The notes under the pieces were generated by a model. The model was not told the origin of the DNA. It saw only the letters and a program-made list of their open reading frames with translations, and did no database searches. 64,000 bases of DNA, from positions 62,001 to 126,000 of the forward strand of contig JADWOT020000595.1 in NCBI GenBank assembly GCA_036345935.2, in the 5' to 3' direction. A program made the translations under genes and the position numbers. Of this stretch, positions 11,501 through 24,400 are shown piece after piece (position 1 is the first letter of the stretch; every line of letters begins with the position of its first letter). Source of the stretch: Taenia hydatigena (taxonomy: Eukaryota > Platyhelminthes > Cestoda > Cyclophyllidea > Taeniidae).

Positions 11501-14194
11501 ATTATCTAGGTTGTCGTTGCACGATCGAATGCAATTTTCGGCAAAATGGTGGTTCATGTATACATCATCCAAGCAGATCTCTGGTATATAATCTTGCGAC
11601 CATTTTTGTTTTAAGGTGTCAAATCCGAGGGAGTCTTCCACCAAACTTGATTGGGAAGATACTTTTATATGAGCCCGTCAATATAGCTGGAATTTGTCCG
11701 AATGGGGGAAGCGATGGCACCTGCACAAGCTGTCTTTGGTAGTGTCACGCAGATTGCAAGTGACATTGTCCCTCTGTACGTTGGATGAGCTCATCCAAAA
11801 GTCGTGCAGGTCCTTTATCAGACAGACGACGGAAAATCATGCCTGTTCATTTCTCAAAATTATTGCCACAAATTGCGGTTACTCGGAAATAATTTACTTT
11901 AAAACTACGTTTATCAAGCATCACGTGCATTCAACCGAGTATATTGCGCCTTAATCGCACGAAGATAGCTGCTAATTTAGATGCAGTCACTAGACGTGAT
12001 GTAAGGCGAATCAGTACTTACGACAAAGTTGAGAAGTCAGAAATTTTAGCAGAAGCCTTCTAACTCACACAACGCGTGCTTAGTCAAGTAATGTGTGAGT
12101 CGAAGAAACTAAGGCATGCATTAAAGACCTGTCTCAAGCAGACTGCATCATATTCACTTAAGACTGGTCTTTCCTACCTCAGAAAATACTTAGCAATTGT
12201 GCCCTGTTTCGTCATCTACCCACCTAAGTTCAACTCTGAATTGGTTGCCTTCCAACTTATTAAGGTTCCATTTGAATGCATTTGCGAAAGGCTTCATCAC
12301 CACAGATATCAAAGAAGTTCACGGAATTGCTTTATTCAAGAGGGACCATTGCTCCATTTGCTGTTCCATGTACGCAGCAAAAGTACTGCCTGCTGTTTGG
12401 GTTCGTGGTATCTAAACTAACCCATGCCAAGTGCGTCTCCTATTAGAGTCCCGACACGCCTTCCAGTCTACTCAACGTGAGTTATGCACTGCCTCGTACG
12501 TGTGTTACTAAAAGTTGTGTTTTGACTTAGGTAATCCCAGGAAATTAAGCCACCTCCACTTGAAACACTGAGTAGGTGATTTGGAGAGTTGGTTGCAATC
12601 CACACACGGTAGGAAATAGTATGCTGCACGATAATTGTCAGCGTCCCTGCCTATGGTCAAGGAAGTTGGTTAATCTCCTCAATCACTGCATCATGGAATG
12701 AGAATCTCCCTTCGGTTGAATTGGTGGAGGGTAATGAAATAAGCGAGAGAGCAGGTGCGTACGTCAGCGGCATATTTGCACAGATCAGAGGCTGATGCAT
12801 TGTGCTGACCGCTACTCTATTGCTCGTCTGCTAGCACAGGTCATGGGATGTGTCAGTTGTTGAGTCAGTCAGTCATGCTCAATGTGCATGAACATAGTGG
12901 GTAACATGTTGGCAGTCTCTGTAGGTTAACATTAATTATCCATTAAAAACACAAAGATGTCAAAGAATTGTGAATTCGGGGATCCTCGTACCAAAGGAGT
13001 AATTTACATCTGGGATTCATATTTACTCCATTCACACCCACAAGTAAGAAAATAAAAGTTGGGTGTGTTCCTTTTCGCACAAATTCCATGCGCTCGAAAA
13101 GGAATTTAACAGAGACATCACATCACTTCCTATTTGCACATTTGCGCTTGCGATGCGCTTGCAACCACAGTAAATGCACTTTAAACCACATTGTTTTCTT
13201 TTCTTATTATTATTTTCCTAGCCCTTTGTCATCATCATTCTGCACTAGTGCAAGCCCCTGCAGTAAGCTAGAATCAGCCACTTGACAGAAATACAAATGC
13301 AACTACAGCCACCGCTCCGTTCGCTCCTCATCCTCCATCTCACATAACGACAAACACTACCCAGCAAAATTAGCACTTTCATCATTAGAAGTAGAGCTGC
13401 CAGAACTCGCGCTGATTATGAGCACAACCAAACCTAGTCGCTTTTGTTCTGTCGCTTAATTAAAACCCACAGTAATAAAACTTCGCACGAATTTCTAGCT
13501 GCCACGCAATCCTTCCACACAATACCAGGGCAGGGGCCACTACTAGACACTCATCTATTTCTACCTCCTCATCCAGTACCTAATTATCACTGCAAGACAT
13601 ATGCCAGTGTCGAAAGTGAGAGGAGGACAGAGTGGTGCACCATCAGCAGTGGCTTCACAATTTTGACTCAGAATTCTTGCTTCATTCTTAACAACTACGA
13701 CCTCAACAATGCAGACGTAGATCAATTCGGTACTCATCAAGCCACCATTGCTATCTCAAATTGATCTAGAAGAATACGCACACAAAAATGGCGAATTTAT
13801 GGCTTGCAATACGCCCTTCTGTCTGCAATATTACACTGTGGTAGCATGTACTCTCCTTATAAAACTTTTATGCACTAATTGTGGTGGCAATGCGGAGCTA
13901 AAAGTAAGGCATTTTTCATTAACACCACTCTTCCATGTTTGAATCTACCCTATAGAATAAAAGAAAGGGCGTGGAACACCTAATCCTCTGTTCGAAGTAG
14001 TTAATGGCATTTACAAACTTGCACATTGTTATCACAATACAGATAGCAGCAAACAATGCATGCAGGTGCCTTTATCTAGATGCTGGTCGGCAGCTGCGGT
14101 GATACGCTTGTGCATGTGAGGAACGTTGAATACTTGGAAGGCTTCTTGTGGGTAGAGGTACGAAAATTCGCGTGGCTACTTGGAACGAGAAGCG
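8546..14194. other. 5.6 kb with no secure gene
   Basis: Only short frames. The two least unlikely are plus-strand 9014-9202, charged and glutamine-rich with an acidic PDEDDEEC cluster, and plus-strand 9567-9875 (102 codons, hydrophobic end). Neither has a paired exon, recognisable domain or second copy. The stretch 12197-12420 is open in two overlapping frames, which argues against either. I did not find tRNA-like B boxes or long terminal repeats here. Confidence 0.4.
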
Positions 14195-14490
14195 AGCGGT
14201 TGGTCGCGCAGCATATGAATTAAGAGATCAATTTATGGAACAGTTGACGGCTGTAAAATTGGATCCCAATGAGTTGTGCTTGGTTTGTGCATTAGCTAGG
14301 TCATGATTATATTCGGTTGATGGCTACACTTTACTACTCGCGTTGAGTTCAAAACGTAGGTGTTTGTGTGACAATGAATGATTGATACAAATAGGGTTGA
14401 TTGAGTTGTTGAGGTCATGCAAGGAGGAAAATGGAAGGTTCATATTGTTGATGTTTGCCCTTCTCACTCCTGTGGAGTGTATCAATTCGA
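14195..14490 (+). repeat. Dispersed repeat, partner at 59845-60135
   Basis: Shared blocks with 59845-60135 in the same orientation include GAGCGAGCGGTTGGTCG, CAATTTATGGAACAGTTG and ATTGAGTTGTTGAGG. A second shared block follows in both places (14725-14805 and 60475-60560), so this is a larger duplicated segment interrupted by unrelated sequence. Confidence 0.8.
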
Positions 14491-14724
14491 CAAAGACAAC
14501 GTTATTGTTAGGTTTACCGTCCAAATGAGGAGGGAGCTACCCCGTGGGTGATCCCGAGTAGCTTCATTAATGTGTAGAAAGTGGGTTCTACAGGCTAAAA
14601 TAGGATAAAGAGAGGATCCACTCACATAGATCTTCTAAGCTACAGTAGTTTGTGACGGCTTTTGTCCCTCGAAAGTCATCTCTTCCCCCCGCAATAGTGA
14701 GCTGCTAGACCATTGAACAACTTA

Positions 14725-14805
14725 GATGTCGAGTAAAGGTAGAACAAAGCTCTGGTGTCTATCAATAACTGAGGTACCTCAGGGTGAAGAAGGAAGTTGT
14801 GCGGA
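14725..14805 (+). repeat. Second block of the 14.2/59.8 kb duplication
   Basis: AAGGTAGAACAAAGCT..TGGTGTC and following bases match 60475-60560 and, inverted, 61686-61771, which lie in the arms of the 60-62 kb palindrome. Confidence 0.7.
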
Positions 14806-14844
14806 TGTCCTTTAAATTGTGCAAATGTGCCGACGTGACAAATT

Positions 14845-16175
14845 GGGACGAAGTCATTGACAGCTACAAGAGACTAGACGACTGCACTGGAGTCGACTGG
14901 GTTAGTGGTGCTTACGCATACCTATAACAAATCAACCCCTTCCTATCTCAATCATATTAACGCCTCTACACTTCAACCACATGCCTCACCGATGGAGACG
15001 CTGTGCACGTAAGCGGGAATGTAAGTCCTAAGGCAATCTCAAAACACGTGACCAATTCAAGAGTACGGTAAGAAAGCTCAAAACAAACTGCACCAAATGA
15101 CTCAAGCAGAATAATCTGTGCGATATCGAGCAGACAAAGCCAAATCATTGAGTTGAGTACAAAAGCAAGAAGTGAACGAAGGAAATAAAACAATGAAGGG
15201 CAAATGATGGATGGCTATGTGAACACGGGATGCAAATTGATATGAAGGGGCTGAGTACTTTGTATCGTGAATGGGCGAATAGGGGAGCGATAAAAGCTTA
15301 CAAAAGTATGGAACATAGAGTGATAGTCATTACTAGGAAATCAGCCACCCTTGCCTCCAGCCCCGTAGCGATGGCCTGACCTCGACTAAGGCTTCGTCTC
15401 CATTTTTGCCAGCCTCACTTCCTGTACCACCGGGGCAGCCCAAATGGAGGCTTCCAGCACCTCTGACACCTAACCCTACGTAGCCTGCAGTGCTGCGTTC
15501 GACGACAAAGCCAGTTCACTACGTACCACAAACTCTACCACCACTGCTGCTCCGTAACCCTTTAGCGATGCATCGGTGTCTACATCGCGCCTTGTTGCTA
15601 TGATGTTGATGACACCTGCTTCAGTAGTACACATCATAAGCCCGGTCTCCTCTAATTTCTCCACAATCTCGTGTATGCGCCTTCTCGTGGGCAGGCATTT
15701 CAGTGGTGAAGAATGGTCTCAAATTGCCTTCTAGGCGTAGCATTTCCTTTTCGCCGATTGACTGATCTTACACTTCTTAAGAAGTTTCTCTCAACCAGCC
15801 CCCAGTTGTATCGAAATCTCATCGCGTGGACAGATCGAAGGCACCACCAACGTTCAGTCTTTGTAAGCAAGCGATTCGTTGTCAACAGCCCATCACAAAT
15901 ACGAACACAGCATGGTCTTTTCGGAATTGAATGATGCGCACTCTAGGCCCGTGGGGGAACCATTAAGGAGAAAACAATGATGCAATTTCGGTCGCCCAGC
16001 AATCGTAGCAGCACAAAAAAGTCTTCATCATAAGCCAACAAACCACCCTACACGGGCGTGAAGGAGGAGCAGAAGCGACAAGTACGTAGACCATCAATCC
16101 TACCCTCTGGCGTGTAAGTGGCGGTCGTATGCTCAGTATCCACCACGACAACCTCACTAGCTCATTCAGAGTGCT
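14845..16175. repeat. Duplicated unit C
   Basis: Third copy of the A/B unit, matching A from about 820 and B through the tail at 5400. It starts abruptly at about 14845, directly after the 14.2-14.8 kb repeat blocks. Its last part also belongs to the outer left arm of the large palindrome. Confidence 0.85.
14966..16157 (-). pseudogene. Unit C copy of the unidentified membrane-protein gene
   Basis: Minus-strand blocks match B: 16157-15963 (tail block), 15885-15700 with KTERWWCLRSVHAMRFRYNW and VNRRKGNATPRRQF, 15664-15476 (TRRDVDTDASLKG), then the membrane stretch 15193-14966. The frame across the small indel at 15598-15615 is open in C but shifted in A and B. Stops follow the last of these blocks and the membrane stretch is truncated at its end. 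Best read as a pseudogene of the same family. Function not recognised. Confidence 0.5.
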
Positions 16176-16425
16176 CTCACCTTCTTATAGCAGTAAGCAT
16201 TAGCTATTCTATCAAGCAAGACAATGACGATGATGCGAAATTTATAATTTAATTTTAATTCGTCTTGTTCAAAGGTCTAAATGCAAAATTGAATTTTGGG
16301 TAGCATTTATACAGATCGTGGCATTGCCCCTCGATCCAAACTGCGCATTTTCCAAAAGTTTAACTTGGAGCAGGTTAACGCAAAGCACGTTAGCAGCGGA
16401 AGACTGAAGTAGCACATTTGTGTTC
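16035..16425 (+). repeat. Outer left arm of the large palindrome (diverged)
   Basis: The reverse complement matches 31415-31860, including the string CAGATCGTGGCATTGCCCCT and the block around GAGCTAGTGAGG. Substitutions and indels are frequent compared with the inner arms. The outer part overlaps the end of unit C. Confidence 0.85.
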
Positions 16426-16936
16426 TTTTACTTTTCTCTCAGCCTCAATGGGAATGGTTCTTGGGACTTCAAATCTGCAAAGCGAATAGAGCGATGTATC
16501 ATTTCGTATGATGTTGGCAACTCATGTGTGTTTCCGTAAAGCCGCGTCATTATTTTTGAACTTCCAACTTGAAGCACAAAATTTCTGGCTATCTAGTGCT
16601 TTGAGCACAGTTTCGTCTTATCGACAGGACAGTAAGTTCATTATTGCGCACTTGTTGAAAACCCGTCCTGTCAGCAGCTCTTGTTAAAGGGGCTGATATT
16701 TTCCTTAGTCAGTTTTTGCCCGTCGACCTTAAGAAGGCGCAAAGGTGACTCACCATGTTTGGCAGAGCAACTTGGTTGTCAAGATCAACGATGCTGGTGT
16801 CGAAGATGGCCATACTATCCGGTTCATCGACACACCGGAAAGCTCGACGGACGAAAACAGAAACCACTGTGAAGAAAAATTTGGCGACCGAAAAGAGCTA
16901 ATTTCAGCACCACGGAATCACGCTTAGTGAAAATAG
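16426..16936 (+). repeat. Left junction: diverged relatives of the right-hand edge sequences
   Basis: 16629-16733 resembles 29429-29540 in direct orientation. 16800-16936 resembles the reverse complement of about 29218-29355 and also 29577-29640 directly, sharing CTATCCGGTTCATC and AAGCTCGACGG. These are old copies of one edge unit that were rearranged on the right. A minus or plus frame here can be read as TIRFIDTPE, but I do not accept it as a nuclease (see rejected items). Confidence 0.6.
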
Positions 16937-17041
16937 GACTTGCGAAATTAGGAACAAGGTCAAGCCGGCACGATTGTTGGCGGCAGGCGTTCACGCTTTG
17001 CACGAACATCCGCCATTTTATATGTGGCGATAACGATGCTC

Positions 17042-17151
17042 ACAGAAATAACTGGACTCATTTTCGAAAGCATGGACCATCAAGCTTAGTTGTTGTTGGA
17101 GCATTAAAACAATTTAATGCATCAAAGTTGAAGGGAGGACTTGTGCTTTAG
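17042..17151 (+). CDS. Small conserved frame NNWT..KLKGG (fragment)
   Basis: Open frame ending in TAG at 17149-17151. It reads NNWTHFRKHGPSSLVVVGAL, then KQFNASKLKGG. The mirror copy is at 29113-29004 minus. A diverged third copy at 29700-29809 plus keeps NNWT, VVGALKQF and the stop position. Conservation of frame and stop across a diverged copy suggests a coding 3' end, but no upstream exon or family is recognised. It could equally be part of an old mobile element. Confidence 0.3.
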
Positions 17152-20100
17152 GAGCTTGCATTAGGCAAGCGCGTGAACAATACCTTCATTAATTATGGTA
17201 ATTAAAATAGTTTGCTTTGGCATCACAACTATGCCATTACAAGTCATACTCCAATGTTTGCAAGGCCAAGTCTGTGCATTAATAGTTTGCATTCATTTTC
17301 CTAAATAAAACTGCAAATTGTATTGCTTTCGGCCACCATCCCGAAGTACAATCGGCTAGTCTACCTCCGACAGTGTAGTCGCCATTTAGCCAACGCCTAA
17401 TAACCCATCCTCACTGCAGACATCCTCGTTATCAGGCAGTTTGTTATATTTTTGTAACCACTGTCAAGGTTGCAAAGAGATCATGCTGTTACGCTATCCA
17501 CCACCATTTTGTTGACTGCGGATTTTGCTCAAGCAATGGCGTGTTTTCCAAGGCTGATTCACTAACGTCAGTAACTAACATCAACCATGGTATGCTCGAT
17601 TTGAAGTTGATTAATGCTTACATCGTGCGGGACGGACCATTTGCTTTAGTTCTTTGGACGTCTCAACATACTCCCTCTCTCTTACTTAGGAGTCTATTCT
17701 GCCAGCTTTTCTTTTAAGTTACGCAGAGAGCTTTCAGTGTCAGCAAAATCCTTGGCAAAAGTAACCTATGAATGTGTCTCGGTGGAGAAAGAGCTGCATC
17801 ATTTGCACTGTCGTGACTGGTAGCTACAGACAGACAGCTTTTGTGTTGCGCATGAACCATTGCTGCAGACGGCCTTTGAGCCAGTTTTGGACAGTTACTC
17901 GATTTCACTCTGCAGATATCGGCGCCATCGTTGACGCTTCCGCTACCATCCTTTTTTCCTCCACTGTAGGCAATCTTAGAAGCGCTGAAGCAATCTCAAT
18001 CGTGTGATCAAGTGTGGAAATGCATTTATGTTTACGATTAATTCAGCTACACGGAAGTTAAAAGGAGTCTGCATGGAACTCCTTCTAGCTTGTTGTATGC
18101 TTATAAGAATGAGTGGGAGTTGTTTGCGAGTAGGCGGGATCGAAAATGAAAGGCTGACATGATGTTAGAGCATAATGCAGTGGACCACAATATGAGCATA
18201 GCTTGTGGTTGATGCAAAGCTTTTGAACGGGTGATTATTCCACCGCCTGATGCCCTTAGATGAATGACTCTTTTAATTAATCCATTTCACTGAACTAACC
18301 ACCCATCATTTCTGGTCTTCCGATCAGCCGATAATCTTTTAGTTTTAAACTAAAAATTGAGAGTCTACATCGCGTAAGGAGTAATCAAAGCATGATTGCG
18401 GTACCTGTGCGCATTGGGTTTATTTTTTCACTTTTGTCCATCACAAGATTCCACTTTTCGTGGATTGCGACCGGGTTCGTAAATAGCATCTGTCCATTAT
18501 CCAGAGATGGACCTGAAGGTAATTACCCTTTATCTCTCATAGAACTTCAGCCATTTGCAGCAGTAGTAGTCATAAGTTAGTGCAATTCGTAGTACACCTT
18601 ACGCGGTATCCACCCTACTACATTTAGCAGCCTGGCACCGAATGCAGAGGAGGACAGTAATGCGGTATCTTTGCGATGTTCAACAATTGACCAATGGTCA
18701 AGCAGAAGGGATTATGCGCTGTCTAAGAGTATCCTCGTAGTTCATTCGTGCACTTGAAATAATATCCACTTCTGCTCAGCCTTGGCGCGTGTCTATCACT
18801 TCATTGCTGCAAAGTATTACAGCACTAGCTTCATCGAACCACTGGTGCTCCATGTCATGCAACCATCTTAGGCTGACAAATGAGAGTTTAGAATCTAAGC
18901 CAACCATTCTGCACACAAGCATAGATCGGCGCTTACCAATAGCCCACGTAATCCCATCGTAAGGTCGTGATGGTGTCAATTAATGCAAGCCACTTTCCAT
19001 AACAAAAATGTGAATATAAAAACATGTTTAGATATGGTAAAGCAGAACTATTTACGAATGAACATTTGAGGTTTCGTGAGCAACTGCTGGGCACTCTCCA
19101 ACCTTACACAACTCGATGCTGACATATTTGAGGTGTGCTTCAGAGATACTAAGTGTTTGGTCCATTTAGCACTGACATTATTTATTCCCTGACTTAGCGT
19201 TCCCACACGAACTGCATTATCGCACCGACACCGCATAATTTGGGGTTGATTATTTCACCGGGACATGCGCATTATGTGCTTCTCTCGTCATGATAATGCA
19301 GTTGGAAGCACACTCACTGTTTCCTCACTGTTGCACAAGTGTCCGTCTGAAGTGCTCGCAAAAATCTCATTCATTGCCAATTGCAAAGCGTTCGCTCCAT
19401 TCTCACTTGTAGCACGCCAACAAATTTTGCAACCTCCTTGGGCATCACTCCAGAACCATTAGTTTTTTTACTAAAAACCTCACAAAATGACAAAAAAATG
19501 CCTTCTCATCCAAAATCACTCGCATCGGAAAAGTGTCTTTGAAAGCCGCCCTGTAAAATGTCATTTGGAACAAAGTGAAAGAAGGGTGTACGTTTATAAC
19601 CGCTGGAGAAAGGCCTCACAGCTCTAAACTGTGTCTCTTGTTAATCGGTAATTCACACTTGATGTTGTGCTTCATGCTGAGTGCCATAATGCCCTTGATA
19701 AGCACTTGATTTGACCCACAAACAAATGGTGCGTTCTATGCGCATCATGTGTTGGTGCAAACTCTTTTGAGTACCTCCGTCGGTTGTAGGTGAATAAACG
19801 ATGCAACTGATTCAAGTGTAACTAACTCCTTTTTCCATTTCACCAAAAGCAATGTCAAAAACGAAGAGGCTGTTAGTCATTAGTACGTATACGACGCTAG
19901 ACTTGGCCTTCAAACGACACTGTTAAATACCATCGTGCCACATTAATTATTCCAATCGAGAAAAGTCCATTTTCTTGGCTATCATCGAAAATTTACCCAC
20001 TTTGACTTAATGCGCACCTTGAAGTGCTGCGTGAAACATGACTGCTGTTGCAAAGTCATCGCAGTCAATTCTCCTTGCCAGGCTGAGGTCATCGCTGCAA

Positions 20101-21154
20101 AACAATGGCTCCACTGCTCCCTGTTGGTCTTGTGGACTCCCTATACTCCTCTCACTTTCAATCAACAAGTCATTGGTAACTTAAAAAGTCCTAGAAACCA
20201 CAAACTTAATAAGTTTTAGCCGCTGATGGTAACACTATTGTTTTCCGATGATGACGTCCACCAAAGAACGTGATTTCTCATAAAAACCTTGCCATTAATT
20301 CCGCAATTCTATGCAACATCAAAATTCATACCCTTGGAGGATTCACAAACTCATGACTGCAATTTTTTTCAAAATGAATCGCATACAAGTCATTTGGAAT
20401 CATCGACATCATTTGTTTGAAGACAAACGATGATTAACAGTTTATCAAAATTATACACTCGCTTTCGTATTGCATCGCGCAACTTCGCCTTGGTTATTGA
20501 AGTTTTCTGCTCAACGGCCCCTTCTACCCCATTGTCTATGTTCATATGCTCAAAGCTGAAGCCATCATTTCACGATAGCTATCATATGGCTTGTCAATGT
20601 TGTGCTAAACCCGTTCTGCATCACCAATCACCAGCGACTCTAGTTCATGCTACAAGATTGCCATTATACAAGTGGGTGAAGGCGCGACCTCATTGTGTAA
20701 ATCCAAATCTCATCGAGCGATCTTAAGAGTAGACAATAAAAGATGCTTTGTGTACAACATCCCTACACCGATGAAGTCTCAACTTGCATGTCCCCTCATC
20801 TCCACAACACAATTGATTCTCGCATCACAGTGACACATTTATGCCATATTTTTATTTTAGCAATCAAAAGCTCAAGAAGATATCAGGAAAATGACGATGA
20901 AATCTTGAATTCTATGGTGATAACTACTGTTCACCGCATTCGGTGTTGAATCAGTTTAGTGTATTCTGCTCACTGCCCTCACAGCCCTTCTTCTGTCAAA
21001 GACATAAAAATGAAAGAAGTGATTTGGTGGTTTTCTTGCCTGTAAGTTGACTGATTAAAGGGGAGAAGGGCATCCAAGTTATTATTGGGAGCCGAAGAAA
21101 TAGCTCTCTGCATTGGCATCGAATGCACCAGCGTAAATGATAGCGTTGGATAAC

Positions 21155-21455
21155 CTATAAGGGGCAAGTTGAATAAGAAACTGAAAGACTAAAGGGAAAG
21201 GCCATCAAACCTTTCATCTTGCGGACTCTTAACTGCATTGCCAGTACGTTCAGTAGTGTTATATGCCAATGACACACTTTGTGATAACAATACCAAAAAG
21301 CATTGACAGAATTGAAGGATTTGTGAAGTAAGGAGGGAGGAACGTTTACAGGAGACACTTTCCAATCTTGGAAAAACGAATATGTTTTGATTTGGTTGAG
21401 AATCAGCAATTGTGTGGCTGACTTTTCACATATTCTAGAGATCGTGCTCATCTTT
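21155..21455 (-). CDS. Uncharacterised 100-codon frame at the inner edge, left copy
   Basis: Minus-strand frame containing KMSTISRICEKSATQLLILN and ending SVSYSTCPL. It crosses the inner junction at 21455, so its N-terminus differs from that of the mirror copy (24692-25000 plus). No domain, signal peptide or splice pattern identified. It could be chance: the arms are not strongly stop-rich. Confidence 0.2.
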
Positions 21456-24400
21456 CGTTTCATTAGTTCTTTGAATGCTTTGATGCAAAATTTCTCCATA
21501 AATCACATTAGTAATGCGAATGACATTCCGGATAAGCTAGTAAACTATTAATAATCAATTAGACGCGCAATGTTTACTGGCATTGATTAAATATTTGCAT
21601 GTGGGGACCTCTCTATTCTCTTCCTCCTATCTGCAACTAGTCCCAGAGCGAGAAGATTGACTTCTCTTAGACATCTTTACTGTCTTTGTCAAAACAGTGG
21701 ACCAACAGGGTGTTGGTAAAGGTTTTTAGAAGGACCTTTGTCTGCATCAAAGAATTAAGCTACTCCTCACCTCATATCATCTATGCACCGCCAACTTCGA
21801 AACTGCTTAAAACATGTACATCGACTTAACGCTTGAAAGTTTTTTAAGGTTCCACAACCTCGTATTCCTGCACGGATATTATAACTGGCCATCCATGTAA
21901 CCATCCTTCCGCCCAACCTGCATAACATCTACGCATCAGGCTAGACGTATATGATAAATTTGTGGTCTAATTTTGTTAAACAATATGCGGTGAAATTAAA
22001 AATTTAATTGTGCGAACACAGCCACCTTGATAAACGCATTCCATTGTCACTCTGACGAGTGCACATGTTAAATCCCTTCACTTAGTATTTCCTCGACAGT
22101 GCATACTCATATGAGTCTTGACAACCCATTCACTGTAAAGACGGGCGAGGCGAAATCTGACTGAAAACACTCTTGCATTCACAGCGGTTTGGGCCCAAAC
22201 ACAGTTCCCAATAGCCCACTGCCTAAACTATTTCTAATAATGATAAACTTTACTCACTGCCAGCATTTCAAACGCGACAACGCATGGGACGTAATTTATC
22301 TACGAACCCAAAAGCAGCAAACTTTCCATGAACGCTCTCTGCCGACTCATTATTTGAGCCAGTCCCTCATCTCCAAACACATCTCCTTCTCCTTCAACTT
22401 GCACATCACTATTTCTAAGACCCTCACCTCCTCATCACCTCCTTCTCCGTACTCCCAACTTTAAGCTCCACAGGGTGCACTTTTCCTCACACGCCGCACA
22501 CACCATCTCCTCACAACCATATTCATCAACATATGTGTGATTGTGTGCATTTATTCTGCCAAAAGAAGGAGTGGGAAATGAAGAAAACACACCCAAGAGG
22601 TGACAGGACTTAAAGGGTGGAAAGGTGGAGAAGTGTGTTATGAGTGTTTGGGGCGATGGCGATTAATTTGCAACACATAATTTTGGTCACAACCATTACA
22701 TGTGGTACGCAACTACTCCTTATATACCACACAGGCTGGAACAACTACTCTTTCGTGATAGCCTTTTCCCTTTTTGACGTATTGTTTGCGGAAACAATCC
22801 TGTTTTTATGGCAGCGGCTGCAGCTGGCTCCTTCCTCATATGGCCTCTGTCCTTTGTGGTTCCCTCTAAAGCAGTGAGCACATAGCAGCGTATCGACAGG
22901 CTTCCCATCAGTCAGAAGATCAGACGAAACCAAACTTACCCAGGCTTGTAATCACAAGCAATCAAGTATTGTGGATTCTGTAAACCAGGTATGATGTTAT
23001 CACATTGGTGCATTGCATAGCCCACCTCATTTGTGGTCGCTCAAACCAGCTGTCCGTGTGGAGAGAAGGAAGGCATGATAAGACGCGCCATCTCGTACCC
23101 GACTATTCAATACCACACCAACATGCACATGATTCCACTCGCTTACACATCTTATACCCACACAGCATTTCAAATAGACACTCAGTAGTAAGGAGTGAGT
23201 GGCTTCGCTGTGTGGCTTGGATTGCATCCACAACCCGCATATCATTAATAGCACACACACACAATTTACTCACCTGTGTATAGTGACTGCAAACCCCTGT
23301 GCAAGAGTTGTTGTAATAATTGTACTGTTAGGCTTCTTTCTTCCAGGCGCACACGCCTTCAGTAATAGGTGGCTTTATGCCACTGTTAACAATGGTATTT
23401 TGTACTACTCCAAGGTACGCCGACGAAACGTGAGGTTTGAAACTGCACAACCTGGCCCATGAATCTGCCAGATCCTCCAATTTTTACGAATAAGTCTAGG
23501 CAAAGAACATTTACACGCAAAACGGATTATAGTATCAACACATGTCTAGTCAACCACGAAGATGTTGGGATGGGACTTACAATTAGTCGCATATTGCTGG
23601 CAGTAGGCTGCACATTTTCGCGAACTTCCCAATGAGCCTCAAGAAGTTGTGCCTATTCAGTCTTCGTGGGTGGCTTACACGCCACCATGGCAATGACAGT
23701 GATCAGGCTGAAGACCACCTTCAAAAAGAGATCTGACAACGCAAAATGCGTGCAGAGCGACAGTCGAGCATGATCATGGTGAGAGAGGCTAAGTAATGAA
23801 CAACTCACCATTCCACGCGCGCATCATTGTGGCAAGGAGACTAAAAGGACGAGATGATCGCAAGAACTTATTCGTAAAACATGACATGGTGTGATACGGT
23901 TGGACGTGGCGTGATAGACAGACTATGGCATCACATTGTTAGAGATAATCCCATCACTCATGGTCCGGGTCAAGCAAACTTTGAATAACATATCTGCTGA
24001 CTGAAGGGACTCAAGTGTTCTGATCTCGATCATGTAATCCACGGGCACTGCAATCACGTTTTGAGACTTTCGCGCAGTTCTTGTTGCTGCAGACCAAATC
24101 AGTGACAGACGATCAGATTGCAGCGAAATTGAAGTTGTGCGAGCATTATAACCTTCATGCAAAGATGACGGCGACGGACGATACTTCACCTCACTCTTTC
24201 AAATTTTATATTTTGCCAATGTCTCACACTCCATGACAGCTCCTCTACTTCGCCATACACAAAGTTTACAATGGCTTCTTCCGCTCGGTCATTCAAAGCC
24301 AATACCCTGACACTGGCAGCGAAAGACAGCAATTTACTTACTCTGTTGATGCCACTGAATTAGCAAACGCCTAGTTTGAGTTAGATTGTGTCTTTGCGAG

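Larger units (their letters stand above)
16937..21455 (+). repeat. Inner left arm of the large palindrome (4519 bp)
   Basis: Every position x pairs with 46155-x in 24700-29218. All open frames in this arm reappear in the other arm on the opposite strand, at exactly mirrored coordinates and with the same translation. The sampled blocks (ends, 18.1-18.3, 20.0 and 21.2-21.45 kb) match base for base. The one difference I found is 16988 (C here, A in the mirror), 52 bases inside the outer edge. No gene is recognised inside. The shared 3' frame NNWT..ALKQF (17042-17151) is conserved in a third copy at 29700. Confidence 0.97.

Noticed and set aside
16745..16927. Frame with GHTIRFIDTPESSTDE, similar to a thermonuclease D-G-D-T-x-R...D-x-P-E motif
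   Set aside because: The same DNA is a diverged repeat; in the related copies at 29.2-29.6 kb this frame is not kept, and the motif lies in the hairpin-forming core. Likely coincidence.
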